DNA of 64,000 bases from Acidobacteriota bacterium (GCA_018001935.1 JAGNHB010000004.1:53176-117175); one strand, 5' to 3'. Counted from the stretch's first letter, positions 7,901-16,549 are shown. Translations and numbers: made by a program. The notes: generated from the sequence alone by a model not told the origin.

Positions 7901-8237
7901 CTCTCGCTCTCCTTGTCTGACCGCCCCTCCCTCTCCCCACCCACTTCGGCATTGGATTGGTATCGGGGTCGGTATCGGTATCGCAATCGGTATCAGTATA
8001 GCAATCGGTATCGCTATCGGTATCGCTATCGGTATCGCAATCGGTATCGATTTCGCAATCGCCATCGCAATCGCTATCGCTGCTTTCGCTCTCCCGTCCT
8101 GCCGTCTGACGGCTGCGGGCTTCCAGCCGCTTTCCCCAAAGGCGGGGCCCCGCCCCCGGTTTCCGCCTCGCCTGCCCTGGAGAATCCGCCTCCCTCTCCC
8201 GGGTATCCGGTGATCCCCATTGCGCCCATTCCCCCCC
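7901..8237. other. Gap between the ACP and FabL-like genes
   Basis: No gene seen in 337 bases. The region holds the ACP ribosome-binding site, the inverted hexamer array (7959-8080) and GC-rich sequence after the FabL-like gene. The array separates two genes that otherwise look like one operon. Confidence 0.6.
7959..8080. repeat. Hexamer array, GGTATC/GCAATC/GCTATC
   Basis: About twenty degenerate six-base units related to GGTATC, on the plus strand. The unit is the reverse complement of the GATACC units at 5741-5798. The array begins about 60 bases upstream of the ACP start codon. Confidence 0.85.
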
Positions 8238-9011
8238 CTAGCGCTCCTCCTCCCCTCCGCCCCACCGGAGGCGGTTGGAGAGCCCGCGGTCCACCGTGAG
8301 GGTCTGCCCGCGCACCCCGCGCGCGGCGTCGGTGCAAAGGAAGTGCACCACGTCGGCCAGCTCCTCGGGTTCGGTGACGAGGGCCTCGGGGACCCGGTCC
8401 AGGCCTTCCCAGACCAGGCGCAGCGTCTTGAAGGCGTCGGTCTTCACGATCCCGCCGCAGACGCCGTTCACCGCGATGCCCCGGGGGGCCAGGCCCTCCG
8501 CCAGGTCCCGCACCGCCGCCTCCATGGCCGCCTTCATGGGCCCGAGCGGGTACGAGGGCGAATGGAAGCGGCTCCCAAGGCTGGAGACGAAGACGATCTT
8601 CCCCCCCGGCCCCATCAGCGGCAGCATCTCCCGGACACAGAGGATGTTCCCCGTGAAATTGGTGGCCGTCAGCTCCCGGAGTTCCTTCTCCAGCAGGCGT
8701 TCCAGGGGTTTGAAGGGCGCCCGGGCGGCGTTGAGCACCAGGAGGTCGAGCCGTCCGAACCCTTCGCGGACGGCGTCAGCCATCCGCCGGATCTCGTCCC
8801 GGAGGGCGATGTCCGCGCGGATGACCACGCCCGTGCCGCCGAGGGCCTCGATGTCCCGGAGCACCTCCCGCGCCCGCCGCTCCGCCGGTTCGGCGGCCGA
8901 GCGGTGGTTGACGGCGACGCGGGCGCCGGACCGCGCCAACCGCAGGGCGACGGCCCGGCCGATCCCGCGGGACGCGCCCGTCACCAGTGCCGATTTGCCG
9001 TCCAGGTCCAT
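8238..9011 (-). CDS. SDR-family enoyl-ACP reductase, FabL-like
   Basis: A 257-residue short-chain dehydrogenase with the NADP-binding TGASRGIG at 11-18 and NAA near 95. The C-terminal blocks NGVCGGIVKTDAFKTL and RGQTLTVDRG align with FabL (NAVSGGAIDTDALK, RGQTIIVDGG in Bacillus), so an enoyl-ACP reductase role fits best. The catalytic tyrosine and lysine are Y154 and K160, five residues apart; FabL and FabI have six, ordinary SDRs three. It could still be a ketoreductase. It starts the minus-strand set that continues with ACP and ketosynthase, from a promoter at 9052-9080. Confidence 0.78.
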   Translation of the reverse strand: MDLDGKSALVTGASRGIGRAVALRLARSGARVAVNHRSAAEPAERRAREVLRDIEALGGTGVVIRADIALRDEIRRMADAVREGFGRLDLLVLNAARAPFKPLERLLEKELRELTATNFTGNILCVREMLPLMGPGGKIVFVSSLGSRFHSPSYPLGPMKAAMEAAVRDLAEGLAPRGIAVNGVCGGIVKTDAFKTLRLVWEGLDRVPEALVTEPEELADVVHFLCTDAARGVRGQTLTVDRGLSNRLRWGGGEEER

Positions 9012-9051
9012 GCCATCCCCTTCCCGGCCCGTTGGGTCGGCCGGATCCCGA

Positions 9052-9080
9052 ATCTTAAGCCAACCCTCCCTTCAACGCAA
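9052..9080 (-). promoter_or_regulatory. Promoter of the FabL-like gene
   Basis: On the minus strand TTGCGT (9080-9075) and TAAGAT (9057-9052) are 17 bases apart, with the gene start at 9011. It lies back to back with the surE promoter in a 135-base divergent region. Confidence 0.45.
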
Positions 9081-9088
9081 CAGGAGAG

Positions 9089-9117
9089 TTGAATCCCCGG
9101 CCCGGCTCCGCTAGAAT
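9089..9117 (+). promoter_or_regulatory. Promoter of surE
   Basis: TTGAAT (9089-9094) and TAGAAT (9112-9117) with exact 17-base spacing. Predicted start near 9124 gives a short leader of about 23 bases that contains CGAGGAG before the ATG at 9147. Confidence 0.65.
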
Positions 9118-9146
9118 CGTTTTGAACTTTTCCCGAGGAGTCAACC

Positions 9147-10007
9147 ATGCGAAGAGCCCTGTCGACCGTGACGATCCTGCTTCTCCTGCTCGCCGCGGCG
9201 GCCGCTGCGCCGCCCGCCGAGTCCCCCCGCGCCCTGATCCTCCTGTCCAACGACGACGGCGTCGGCGCCCAGGGCCTCGAGGCCATCTACCGCAGCCTGA
9301 CCGCCTTCGCGGACGTGGTGGTGGTCGCCCCCGCCGACAACCAGAGCGGGGTCAGCCACAACCTGCACTCCTGGGAGCCCATCTACGTGCGGCCCTACAA
9401 GATCGACGGCAAGGAGGCCGGCGTCTCGCTGAAGACCACCCCCGCCATGTGCGTGATCATGGGCCTGGAGGCGGAGGGCCTCCTGACCCGGAAACCCGAC
9501 CTGGTGGTCGCCGGCATCAACCGGGGGTCCAACCCGGGGTGGGTGACGTGGATCTCGGGGACGGCCGCCGCCGCCCGCCAGGCCGCCATGCGCGGGCTGA
9601 AGTCCATCGCCCTCTCCATGGAGCGGCGGGAGGGGGACCCCTACGCCGACTACGACGCCATGGCCAGGGCCGTGACGCCCCTGATCCGGAAAGCCCTGGA
9701 AACGCCGTTTCCCCCGGGCGTCTTCCTCAACGTGAACGGCCCGGCGGGCGGAAGCTTCAAGGGCATCATCCCGGCTCGCGACAGCCAGGCGGAGCTGAGC
9801 TTCAAGTTCGCCCGGGAAACCAACATCCAGGGGAAAACGTACTACTGGGCGAAGGGGGGCCTCCTGCCCGGCGCCTACCCCGACGACACCGACTGGGGGG
9901 CCGTCCAGAAGGGTTACATCACCGTCACGGCCCTCACCTGCCGGACGACCCCGGACACGGAGCCGGCGGACTTTCTCGGCAAGCTGGGGCTCACCGCCGC
10001 GAAATAA
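9147..10007 (+). CDS. surE: Exported SurE-family nucleotidase
   Basis: SurE proteins are metal-dependent phosphatases acting on nucleoside monophosphates. The family motifs are here: SNDDG at 34-38, APADNQSG, and GINRGSN followed by SGTAAAARQ. Most SurE proteins are cytosolic and start directly at the NDDG strand. This one has a basic, strongly hydrophobic N-terminus of about 22 residues (LLLLLAAAAAA) that looks like a signal peptide, so it probably acts in the periplasm. The second half departs more from the family. It has its own promoter (9089-9117) and terminator (10062-10084). Confidence 0.87.
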   Translation: MRRALSTVTILLLLLAAAAAAPPAESPRALILLSNDDGVGAQGLEAIYRSLTAFADVVVVAPADNQSGVSHNLHSWEPIYVRPYKIDGKEAGVSLKTTPAMCVIMGLEAEGLLTRKPDLVVAGINRGSNPGWVTWISGTAAAARQAAMRGLKSIALSMERREGDPYADYDAMARAVTPLIRKALETPFPPGVFLNVNGPAGGSFKGIIPARDSQAELSFKFARETNIQGKTYYWAKGGLLPGAYPDDTDWGAVQKGYITVTALTCRTTPDTEPADFLGKLGLTAAK

Positions 10008-10061
10008 TCCAAATTTTTGGATCTTCATTCATTTTTTTGTTCGGAGTTTGTCCCCCCGTTC

Positions 10062-10084
10062 CGGCGGCGTGAGCCGCCGTTTTT
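10062..10084 (+). terminator. Intrinsic terminator after surE
   Basis: Stem CGGCGGC (10062-10068) and GCCGCCG (10073-10079) with a GTGA loop, followed by five T. It lies 55 bases after the surE stop and isolates surE from the TonB-dependent receptor gene. Confidence 0.88.
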
Positions 10085-10171
10085 ATTTCATTGATGCTGA
10101 ACACTCTACTCTGAAGGCCCTCCATTCCGATTCCGGGAAAGATCTGGTATCGATTTTGCTTACTCAATGCC

Positions 10172-10195
10172 TTTGTGACGCAATGGCGTGTCAAA
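10172..10195. promoter_or_regulatory. Possible operator upstream of the TonB-dependent receptor
   Basis: Half-sites TTTGTGACGC (10172-10181) and GCGTGTCAAA (10186-10195) match as a palindrome in 8 of 10 positions around AATG. It lies in the 167-base leader between the surE terminator and the receptor start. No clear promoter hexamers accompany it. Confidence 0.25.
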
Positions 10196-10251
10196 ATGGC
10201 AGGATTATGAATATGATGCATTCTTTCACAAATCTCAAAGGAGGTTCCTCT

Positions 10252-13200
10252 ATGAAGCACCTGTTTTCCAGATGCGTGCTCCTGACGGCCGCGCTCCTGC
10301 TTCTGGGCGGGCTCGCGTTCGGCCAGATGGGGCAGACCTACGGGCGCGTCGAAGGGTCCGTCAAGGACCAGACGGGCGGCGTGATCCCGGGCGTCACCGT
10401 GACCATCACCGGCGTGGCCGGTGCCAAGGACATGGTCACCGGCGACTCCGGCGAATTCGCCTTCCCGTTCCTCACCCCCGGCCAGTACGACGTCAAGGCC
10501 GAGCTCCAGGGTTTCAAGACCTACGAGCAGAAGAACGTCGTCGTCCGCCTGGGCACCACCACCACCCTTGCGCTGGTGATCACTCCCGGCGAGATCTCCG
10601 AAGTGGTCACGGTCAAGGATCAGGCCCCCCTGGTTGACGTCACGTCCACCACGGTCGGCGCCAACATCTCCGACGACCTGTACACCTCCATCCCCATGCG
10701 CCGTAACTTCACGGCCATCTTCAACCTCGCCCCCGGCGTCAGCGACGGCGGCGGCACCGGCGCGTCCAACCCGTCCATCGGCGGCGCTTCCGGTCTCGAG
10801 AACAACTACGTCGTCGACGGCGTGAACGTCACCAACGCCGGCTACGGCTCCCTGGGCGCCTACTCCAACGTGTACGGCTCCCTGGGCAGCGGCGTCAACT
10901 TCGACTTCGTTCAGGAAGTCCAGATCAAGTCCGGCGGCTTCGAGGCCGAGTACGGCCAGAGCACCGGCGGCGTGGTCAACGTCATCACCAAGTCCGGCGG
11001 CAACGAGTTCCACGGCGGCGTGTACTTCTACGCCTCCCCCTCCGGCTGGGCGGCCCGCCGCAAGCAGATCAACCTCTACCGCGAGCAGAAGAACACCATG
11101 GTCCTGGCCCGCCAGGCCTACGACATCAGCGGCGACCTGAGCGGCTATGTCTGGAAAGACAAGCTGTTCTTCTACTTCGGCTTCAACCCCCAGTGGAACA
11201 AGACCTACCGGCGCGCCCCGGACGGCATGGGCCAGCTGATCGACGGCCTGGCCATCTACGAGCAGAAGGAGCGCATCTACTCCTGGTCCGGCAAGCTGAC
11301 CTTCATCGCCTCCAGCAACCACAACTTCGAGTTCTCCTCCTTCGCCGACCCGTCCTACACCGGGACCGGCCCGAACCGCGGCATGACCTCCGAAGGCGAC
11401 ATCCGGTACAGCAAGCTCAACTACGGCTCCTGGAACTGGATCGGCCGCTACAACGGCGTCATCAACCCCAAGTGGTTCATCACGGCCTCCCTGGGCCGCG
11501 CCTTCAACCGGTTCAACGAGTCCTTCCTCTACAGCGAGGCTTACCCCTTCCGGAACTACATCGACTACTACTACGACTACTACCTGCCGACCCACCCGGG
11601 TGCGGCCCCCGGCAACTACAGCTACTTCGTCGATGGCGGCCCCGGCTTCTACGAGAACAACGAGGGCCAGAACTACCAGTTCAACATCAAGAACACCGTC
11701 AACTTCAACCTGGTGGGCGAGCACTCCCTCGACATCGGCTACCTGTATGAAGACGTCAAGTACGACGCCATCCGGCAGTACACCGGCCCGCGCGTCGTTG
11801 TCCCGGCCTACGCCGGCTTCCCGGGCGGCACCACCAACGGCGCGTCCTGCTACTTCCAGTGGATCCGCCTCGCCAGCGGCAACATCTGGGACCGCAACGG
11901 CGACGGCGTCATCAACCGTGACGACGCGGTGTTCCGCCAGATCCGCGGCAACGTGACCCCGCCGGCCGTGGCCACCACGACCAAGTACCACTCCTTCTAC
12001 TTCCAGGACGCCTGGAAGATCTCCTCGAAGATCACCTTCAAGTACGGCCTCCGCTACGACTACCAGAAGATGGCCGGCAGCGGCGCCGAGGCGATCTCCT
12101 ACGCCTTCAAGGGCAACTGGGCCCCCCGCTTCGGCCTCATCTACGACGTCTACGGCGACGGCAAGATGAAGATCTACGGCTCCTGGGGCAAGTTCTACGA
12201 GAAGGTCCCCAACGACATCTGCGTCCGCGCCATGTCCTCCGAAACCGGTGTCACCACCGCGTTCTGGGGCGATCCCGCCCTCACCCAATTCCTGAACCCG
12301 GCCCTGGCCGCCGCGGGCTACGCCCCCGCCAACACCCTCTCCATCACGGGTTCCCACCCGACCTACATCGTCCCCGGGACCGACACCGGCAGCACCTACC
12401 AGTTCGTGCTGGGCGTCGACCGGCAGCTCACCCCCACCCTCAGCCTCGGCGCCCGCTTCATCTGGAGCACCATCGGCAAGTGCCTCGAGGACGTCAGCGG
12501 CGGGACCGCCCAGATGGGCTACGACGGCTTCCCCACCGACTACGTCATCGCCAACCCCACCTACGCGGGTGACATCTTCATCAACGCCACCGGCGTGCTG
12601 GGCTCCGACGGTCTCCCGGACGGCTTCGCCGACGTGGAACGCTCCTACCAGGCCCTCGAGGTCACCCTGGAAAAGCGCTTCTCCAACGGCTTCCAGTTCA
12701 TGGCCAACTACCGCCTCTCCAAGCTGTGGGGCAACTACGAAGGCCTGTTCCGGAACGACAACGGCCAGGACGACCCCAACATCACCTCGCTGTACGACTT
12801 CCGCGACGGCCCGGAAATCAACCCCGACACCGGCATGAAGTGGCTCGGCTACCAGTTCGTCCCCGGCTACCTCAACACCGACCGCCGGCACATCTTCAAC
12901 TTCAACGGGTCCTATACCTTCCCGCAGAAGATCACGGTCGGGGCCGGCGTGCGCTGCACCAGCGGCGCCCCCATCACCCCGCTGGGCACCCACCCGGTGT
13001 ACCAGAACGACGGCGAGATCCCGATGACCCCGCGCGGCTCTGCCGGCCGGGGCGCCTGGGTCAACACCGTCGACCTCCACTGCGACTACCCGTGGCAGGT
13101 GACGGACAGCGTTCGCGTCCGCTTCGCCATCGACCTGTTCAACGTGTTCAATCGTCGTCAGCCGACCACCTACGACGAGAACATCCAGCAGTCCTTCGAG

Positions 13201-13278
13201 ACCAACGTCGACTACCTGACGGCCCTCAGCTTCCAGGCGCCCTTCAGCGCCCGGGCTTCCGTCCGCGTCGAGTTCTAA
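10252..13278 (+). CDS. TonB-dependent receptor, Oar-like
   Basis: A 1008-residue outer-membrane transporter. It has a signal peptide to about residue 24 (ending LAFGQ), a carboxypeptidase-regulatory-like beta-sandwich at 30-115 (GRVEGSVKDQTGGVIPGVTVTI), a plug domain at about 120-240 (YVVDGVNVTN, GFEAEYGQSTGGVVNVITKSGGN), and a beta-barrel to the final VRVEF, whose terminal phenylalanine fits recognition by the BAM machinery. The substrate cannot be read from sequence. AAAGGAGGT upstream makes ATG 10252 the start. Third codon positions are almost uniformly C or G, stronger than in neighbouring genes, suggesting high expression. A strong terminator follows. Confidence 0.93.
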   Translation: MKHLFSRCVLLTAALLLLGGLAFGQMGQTYGRVEGSVKDQTGGVIPGVTVTITGVAGAKDMVTGDSGEFAFPFLTPGQYDVKAELQGFKTYEQKNVVVRLGTTTTLALVITPGEISEVVTVKDQAPLVDVTSTTVGANISDDLYTSIPMRRNFTAIFNLAPGVSDGGGTGASNPSIGGASGLENNYVVDGVNVTNAGYGSLGAYSNVYGSLGSGVNFDFVQEVQIKSGGFEAEYGQSTGGVVNVITKSGGNEFHGGVYFYASPSGWAARRKQINLYREQKNTMVLARQAYDISGDLSGYVWKDKLFFYFGFNPQWNKTYRRAPDGMGQLIDGLAIYEQKERIYSWSGKLTFIASSNHNFEFSSFADPSYTGTGPNRGMTSEGDIRYSKLNYGSWNWIGRYNGVINPKWFITASLGRAFNRFNESFLYSEAYPFRNYIDYYYDYYLPTHPGAAPGNYSYFVDGGPGFYENNEGQNYQFNIKNTVNFNLVGEHSLDIGYLYEDVKYDAIRQYTGPRVVVPAYAGFPGGTTNGASCYFQWIRLASGNIWDRNGDGVINRDDAVFRQIRGNVTPPAVATTTKYHSFYFQDAWKISSKITFKYGLRYDYQKMAGSGAEAISYAFKGNWAPRFGLIYDVYGDGKMKIYGSWGKFYEKVPNDICVRAMSSETGVTTAFWGDPALTQFLNPALAAAGYAPANTLSITGSHPTYIVPGTDTGSTYQFVLGVDRQLTPTLSLGARFIWSTIGKCLEDVSGGTAQMGYDGFPTDYVIANPTYAGDIFINATGVLGSDGLPDGFADVERSYQALEVTLEKRFSNGFQFMANYRLSKLWGNYEGLFRNDNGQDDPNITSLYDFRDGPEINPDTGMKWLGYQFVPGYLNTDRRHIFNFNGSYTFPQKITVGAGVRCTSGAPITPLGTHPVYQNDGEIPMTPRGSAGRGAWVNTVDLHCDYPWQVTDSVRVRFAIDLFNVFNRRQPTTYDENIQQSFETNVDYLTALSFQAPFSARASVRVEF

Positions 13279-13305
13279 TCGAATCCAGGGTTAAGTAACC
13301 CCGAA

Positions 13306-13336
13306 AGCAGGGCCCGCAGGGGCCCTGCTTTTTTTT
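13306..13336 (+). terminator. Intrinsic terminator after the TonB-dependent receptor
   Basis: A perfect 10-bp stem (AGCAGGGCCC at 13306-13315 with 13320-13329), loop GCAG, then seven further T residues. It ends transcription 28 bases after the receptor stop. Confidence 0.93.
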
Positions 13337-13356
13337 CGGGCGGGAACAGGGGAGGG

Positions 13357-13384
13357 GGTGTCGGGTTTCGGGTGTCGGGTGTCG
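13357..13384. repeat. TCGGGTG-type array
   Basis: Degenerate tandem units of GGTGTCGGGT/TTCGGGTGTC, three to four in a row, immediately after the receptor terminator. Confidence 0.7.
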
Positions 13385-13420
13385 TTAGAATACCCACCTG
13401 GATAAATTGGACAAAACCAC

Positions 13421-13536
13421 GGATGGACACGGATGGACACGGATGGACGGGAGTATGAGCCCCGGAATACACGGAGATCGAACCACGAACCACACGAACC
13501 ACACGAAGGAAGAAAGAAGAAGGAAGAAGGAAGAAA
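13421..13536. repeat. GGATGGACAC, CCACACGAA and GAAGGAA arrays
   Basis: Three copies of the 10-base GGATGGACAC (13421-13450), then tandem CCACGAA/CCACACGAA units (13480-13509) and GAAGGAA/AGAAGGA units up to about 13536. Short CCACGAA-type strings recur near 56825. Confidence 0.8.
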
Positions 13537-13683
13537 ACGGGAGACAGGCGAGCGGAAACCGGAGAGGGCGTCCGGCCGATTCACGTCCGGGCTTTATCGG
13601 TTACGATCCGGCCAACGGGACGCCGGTCCCGTTCGCCTTTCTGCCTGGCTGCCTCCAGCGGATTTTGCACCCCATCCCGTCTT

Positions 13684-13756
13684 CCTTTGCGAGCTTTGCG
13701 CCTTGGCGAGATCATGATTCGGATCGTCTCTCGCCAAGGCGCAAAGCTCGCAAAGG
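13684..13756. repeat. 73-bp inverted-repeat element, copy B
   Basis: Arms 13684-13711 and 13729-13756 are perfect 28-base reverse complements around a 17-base loop (13712-13728) that contains CGGATCG. Copy A is at 5466-5538. The perfect arms and conserved loop point to a discrete element. Confidence 0.9.
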
Positions 13757-14050
13757 AAAACGATTTGCCAGGGATGTGCCCAAGGGAAACGAAAGCTTGC
13801 CTTTACCGGTACACCCCGCCTCCGGGAGAAAGCTGCCGGAATGTCTTTCACAGAGGAAGAGAAGCGGCGTCTCCCCTTGGCGTGAACCGGCCTCACGAAG
13901 TTCAATTACCGTGGATTTCATGGTTCCCTTCTCCGGGCGGGGATGAACGACAACAGTCCATGATACTTTTGTTTGAGCCATCGCCCGGAGAGCGAAGGCA
14001 CTTTTTACGGGGATGTCAAGGACAAATTTTCTTCTCGGTCAAAAAAATCT

Positions 14051-14079
14051 TTGGACTTCCCCCGTTTCAGTGTTATTAT
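14051..14079 (+). promoter_or_regulatory. Promoter of the RNase E/G gene
   Basis: TTGGAC (14051-14056), 17 bases, TATTAT (14074-14079). Transcription would begin near 14086, leaving a leader of about 110 bases before the ATG at 14199. Long leaders of RNase E genes often take part in autoregulation; whether this one does is unknown. Confidence 0.68.
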
Positions 14080-14198
14080 CCTTTTTCGGTTTTGCCGCGC
14101 CCCGGCCGTGGGAATTCGATGAAAACCGACGGGCGTGCCGAGATTTGGCCTAAAGCCTCCGAATTCCCCCAACAAAATCAGACCCGTTGAGGTGAAAA

Positions 14199-16496
14199 AT
14201 GAACCGTGACCTCATGGTGCACGTCACCCCCTTCGAGGTGCATGTAGCCATCCTCGAAGACGACGTGCTCGTGGAATACCATGTCGAGCGCCGCCGCGAC
14301 CGCAGCATCGTGGGCAACATCTACAAGGGCCGGGTGGACAAGGTCCTCCCGGGGATGCAGTCCGCCTTCGTGGACGTGGGCATCGACAAGAACGCCTTCC
14401 TCTACGTGACCGACTTTCTGGAGGAGTTCTCCGAGCTGGCCGAGACCGTGGAGGACGACGGGGTCCGCCCCCCGCAGACACCCCGGCGCCCCGGCGAACT
14501 CCCCGCGGTTTCCGTCGCGGCCGAACCCGTCCCGGCCGAAGCCGGCGAACCCGCCGAGCCGCAAGCGGCGGCGGCCGAACCGACCGCAGACACCCCCGAC
14601 GCGGCACCGCCCCCGGCCGACGGCCAGGCGCCCCGCCCCGCCGGCGAACGGCGCGGGCGCCACCGTTCCCGCCGACGCGGGCGCTCCCGCTCGGCCTCCC
14701 CCGACGGCGCCCAGGCAGCGTCCCCGGCGGGCCAAGCCCCCGCCGAGCCTGCCGGTGCGCCCGAAACCGCGGGGAGCCCGGCCTCGGCGCGGGAAGAAAC
14801 CCACCCGGCGCCGGCCCCCGAACCGGTTTCCCAGCCCGAACCCGCCTCGGCGCCCCAGCCGGCGCCCCCGGTGGAACCCGGCCCCAAAGCCGAGGCCGGC
14901 CCCCGGACGGAACGGCCGTCCCGGTACGCGGCCCCCGGCGCCCGGTCGCGGCTCCGTTCCGGTTCCGCGCGCAAACCCGAAGCGGCCCCCGCCCCCGAGC
15001 CGGCGGCGGCGCCCGCGCCGGAACCGCCGTCCCCCGCGCCCGTTCCTGAAGCCCCCGCCGACAGCCCGGCCGCCAAGCCCGTCCGGCGGCGCCGGACGAC
15101 CCGCGCCGCCGCCCCCAAAAAAGGGGACGGCGCCCCCGACGCCGGGTCCGGTCTGACGGAGGGAACGTCCCGAATCACCCTGCCCGACGAGGGCGCGTCC
15201 TTCTCCCAGGGACGTTCCCGGGGCCGGCGCCGGCGCGGCGGCGGCGGCACCGGCAACCGCAACTTCAACACCGCGGCGGAGAACGAGCCGGGCAACATCT
15301 CCAGCATGCTCAAGCAGGGGCAGGAGATCATCGTCCAGGTGGTGAAGGAGCCCATCTCCCTCAAGAGCGCCCGCATCACCTCCCACATCTCCCTCCCGGG
15401 GCGGATGCTGGTTTTCCTCCCCACCTTCAACCGCATCGGCGTCTCCCGCAAGATCCGCTCCGACGGGGAGCGGCGGCGGCTTCGCCAGATCGTGAAGGGG
15501 CACCTCGGCGACCGGAGCGGCGGGTTCATCATCCGCACCGCCAGCGAGGGGTGCACCGAGGCGGAACTCACCCAGGACGTCGACTTCCTGCTGGGGACCT
15601 GGCAGGAAATCCAGTCCCACAGCGCCACCGACAAGGCCCCGACCCTCCTGTACGAGGAGCCCGGCCTGGTGGAGCGCCTCCTGCGGGACCGGCTGGACGA
15701 GAGCGTCCAGACCATCTGGGTGGACGACGAGGCCCAGTACGCTTCCGTGGTCTCCTTCATGGGGCGCTTCATGCCCGCCATGCTGGGGAAGGTGAAGCTC
15801 TTCAACCGGCCCGAGAGCCTCTTCGAGTTCTTCAACCTCGTCCCCGAGATCCAGAAGGCCATGCGCCAGAAGGTCTGGCTCAAGTCGGGCGGCTACATCG
15901 TCATCAACCACGCCGAGGCCATGGTGGCCATCGACGTGAACACCGGCCGCTTCGTGGGCAAGAACAGCAACTTCGAGGAGACCATCACCAAGACCAACCT
16001 CGACGCCGCCAAGGAGATCGTCCGGCAGATCCGCCTGCGCAACCTGGGCGGGATCATCGTCCTGGACTTCATCGACATGCAGGACAAGAAGGGCCGCAAG
16101 GCGGTGATGGACGTCCTGATGCAGGAACTCCGCAAGGACAAGGCACCGTCGAAAGTCCTCTCCTTCAACGATTTCGGCCTGGTGGCCATGACGCGAAAGC
16201 GGACGGCGGGGGCCCTGGAGAAGGCCCTCTCCGACCCCTGCCCCTTCTGCGAGGGGAACGGTTTCGTGAAGTCCGTCTCCTCCACCTGCTTCGACATCTT
16301 CTCCACGGCGGACCGCATGCGGGGCACCCTCAAGGGGCAGACCGTGCTTATCCGCGCCCACACCGACGTCATCCGCTCCCTCAAGGGCGAGTCGGCGGAC
16401 GTGCTGACCGAGATCAAGCGGCTCTGCGGGAACGACGTGGTCCTGGTCCCCGACCCGCTCATGCCCTTCCACGCCTTCGACATCTCCACCACCTGA
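14199..16496 (+). CDS. rng: Ribonuclease E/G family endoribonuclease with long S1 insert
   Basis: A 765-residue endoribonuclease of the RNase E/G family, which cleaves single-stranded RNA in rRNA maturation and mRNA turnover. The S1 domain begins at about 36 (VGNIYKGRVDKVLPGMQSAFVDVG) and resumes at 366 (ISSMLKQGQEIIVQVVKEP). Between them lies about 285 residues of Ala/Pro/Glu/Arg-rich, apparently disordered sequence, where E. coli RNase G has about 20. The catalytic region keeps the two metal-binding aspartates (AMVAIDVNTG and GIIVLDFIDM) and the zinc-link motif CPFCEGNG. TTGAGGTG precedes the start. Length without the insert matches RNase G, so the name is by core similarity. Confidence 0.93.
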   Translation: MNRDLMVHVTPFEVHVAILEDDVLVEYHVERRRDRSIVGNIYKGRVDKVLPGMQSAFVDVGIDKNAFLYVTDFLEEFSELAETVEDDGVRPPQTPRRPGELPAVSVAAEPVPAEAGEPAEPQAAAAEPTADTPDAAPPPADGQAPRPAGERRGRHRSRRRGRSRSASPDGAQAASPAGQAPAEPAGAPETAGSPASAREETHPAPAPEPVSQPEPASAPQPAPPVEPGPKAEAGPRTERPSRYAAPGARSRLRSGSARKPEAAPAPEPAAAPAPEPPSPAPVPEAPADSPAAKPVRRRRTTRAAAPKKGDGAPDAGSGLTEGTSRITLPDEGASFSQGRSRGRRRRGGGGTGNRNFNTAAENEPGNISSMLKQGQEIIVQVVKEPISLKSARITSHISLPGRMLVFLPTFNRIGVSRKIRSDGERRRLRQIVKGHLGDRSGGFIIRTASEGCTEAELTQDVDFLLGTWQEIQSHSATDKAPTLLYEEPGLVERLLRDRLDESVQTIWVDDEAQYASVVSFMGRFMPAMLGKVKLFNRPESLFEFFNLVPEIQKAMRQKVWLKSGGYIVINHAEAMVAIDVNTGRFVGKNSNFEETITKTNLDAAKEIVRQIRLRNLGGIIVLDFIDMQDKKGRKAVMDVLMQELRKDKAPSKVLSFNDFGLVAMTRKRTAGALEKALSDPCPFCEGNGFVKSVSSTCFDIFSTADRMRGTLKGQTVLIRAHTDVIRSLKGESADVLTEIKRLCGNDVVLVPDPLMPFHAFDISTT

Positions 16497-16549
16497 GTTT
16501 TGGCCGGCAGGCGGGGGACGACCCCCGCCCGCCGATTCTCATAAAGCGG

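Larger units (their letters stand above)
13337..14050. other. Long intergenic region rich in short tandem arrays
   Basis: No gene is supported. In order: a GGTGTCGGGT-type array (13357-13384), a 10-base GGATGGACAC array (13421-13450), CCACACGAA repeats (13480-13509), AGAAGGA repeats (about 13506-13536), the second 73-bp inverted-repeat element (13684-13756), then about 300 bases of less GC-rich unique sequence ending at the RNase promoter. Confidence 0.7.

Noticed and set aside
7901..8065. N-terminal extension of the ACP through the hexamer array
   Set aside because: It encodes only Ile-Pro-Ile-Ala repeats from the array; a good ribosome-binding site precedes the internal ATG at 7900.
7959..8080. 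CRISPR-like repetition
   Set aside because: Units are six bases with no spacers and no cas genes anywhere in the window.
9991..13080. A minus-strand open frame of more than 1000 codons opposite the TonB-dependent receptor
   Set aside because: Valine/glycine/aspartate-rich shadow of a strongly GC3-biased gene; no domain, and the plus strand has signal peptide, plug and barrel.
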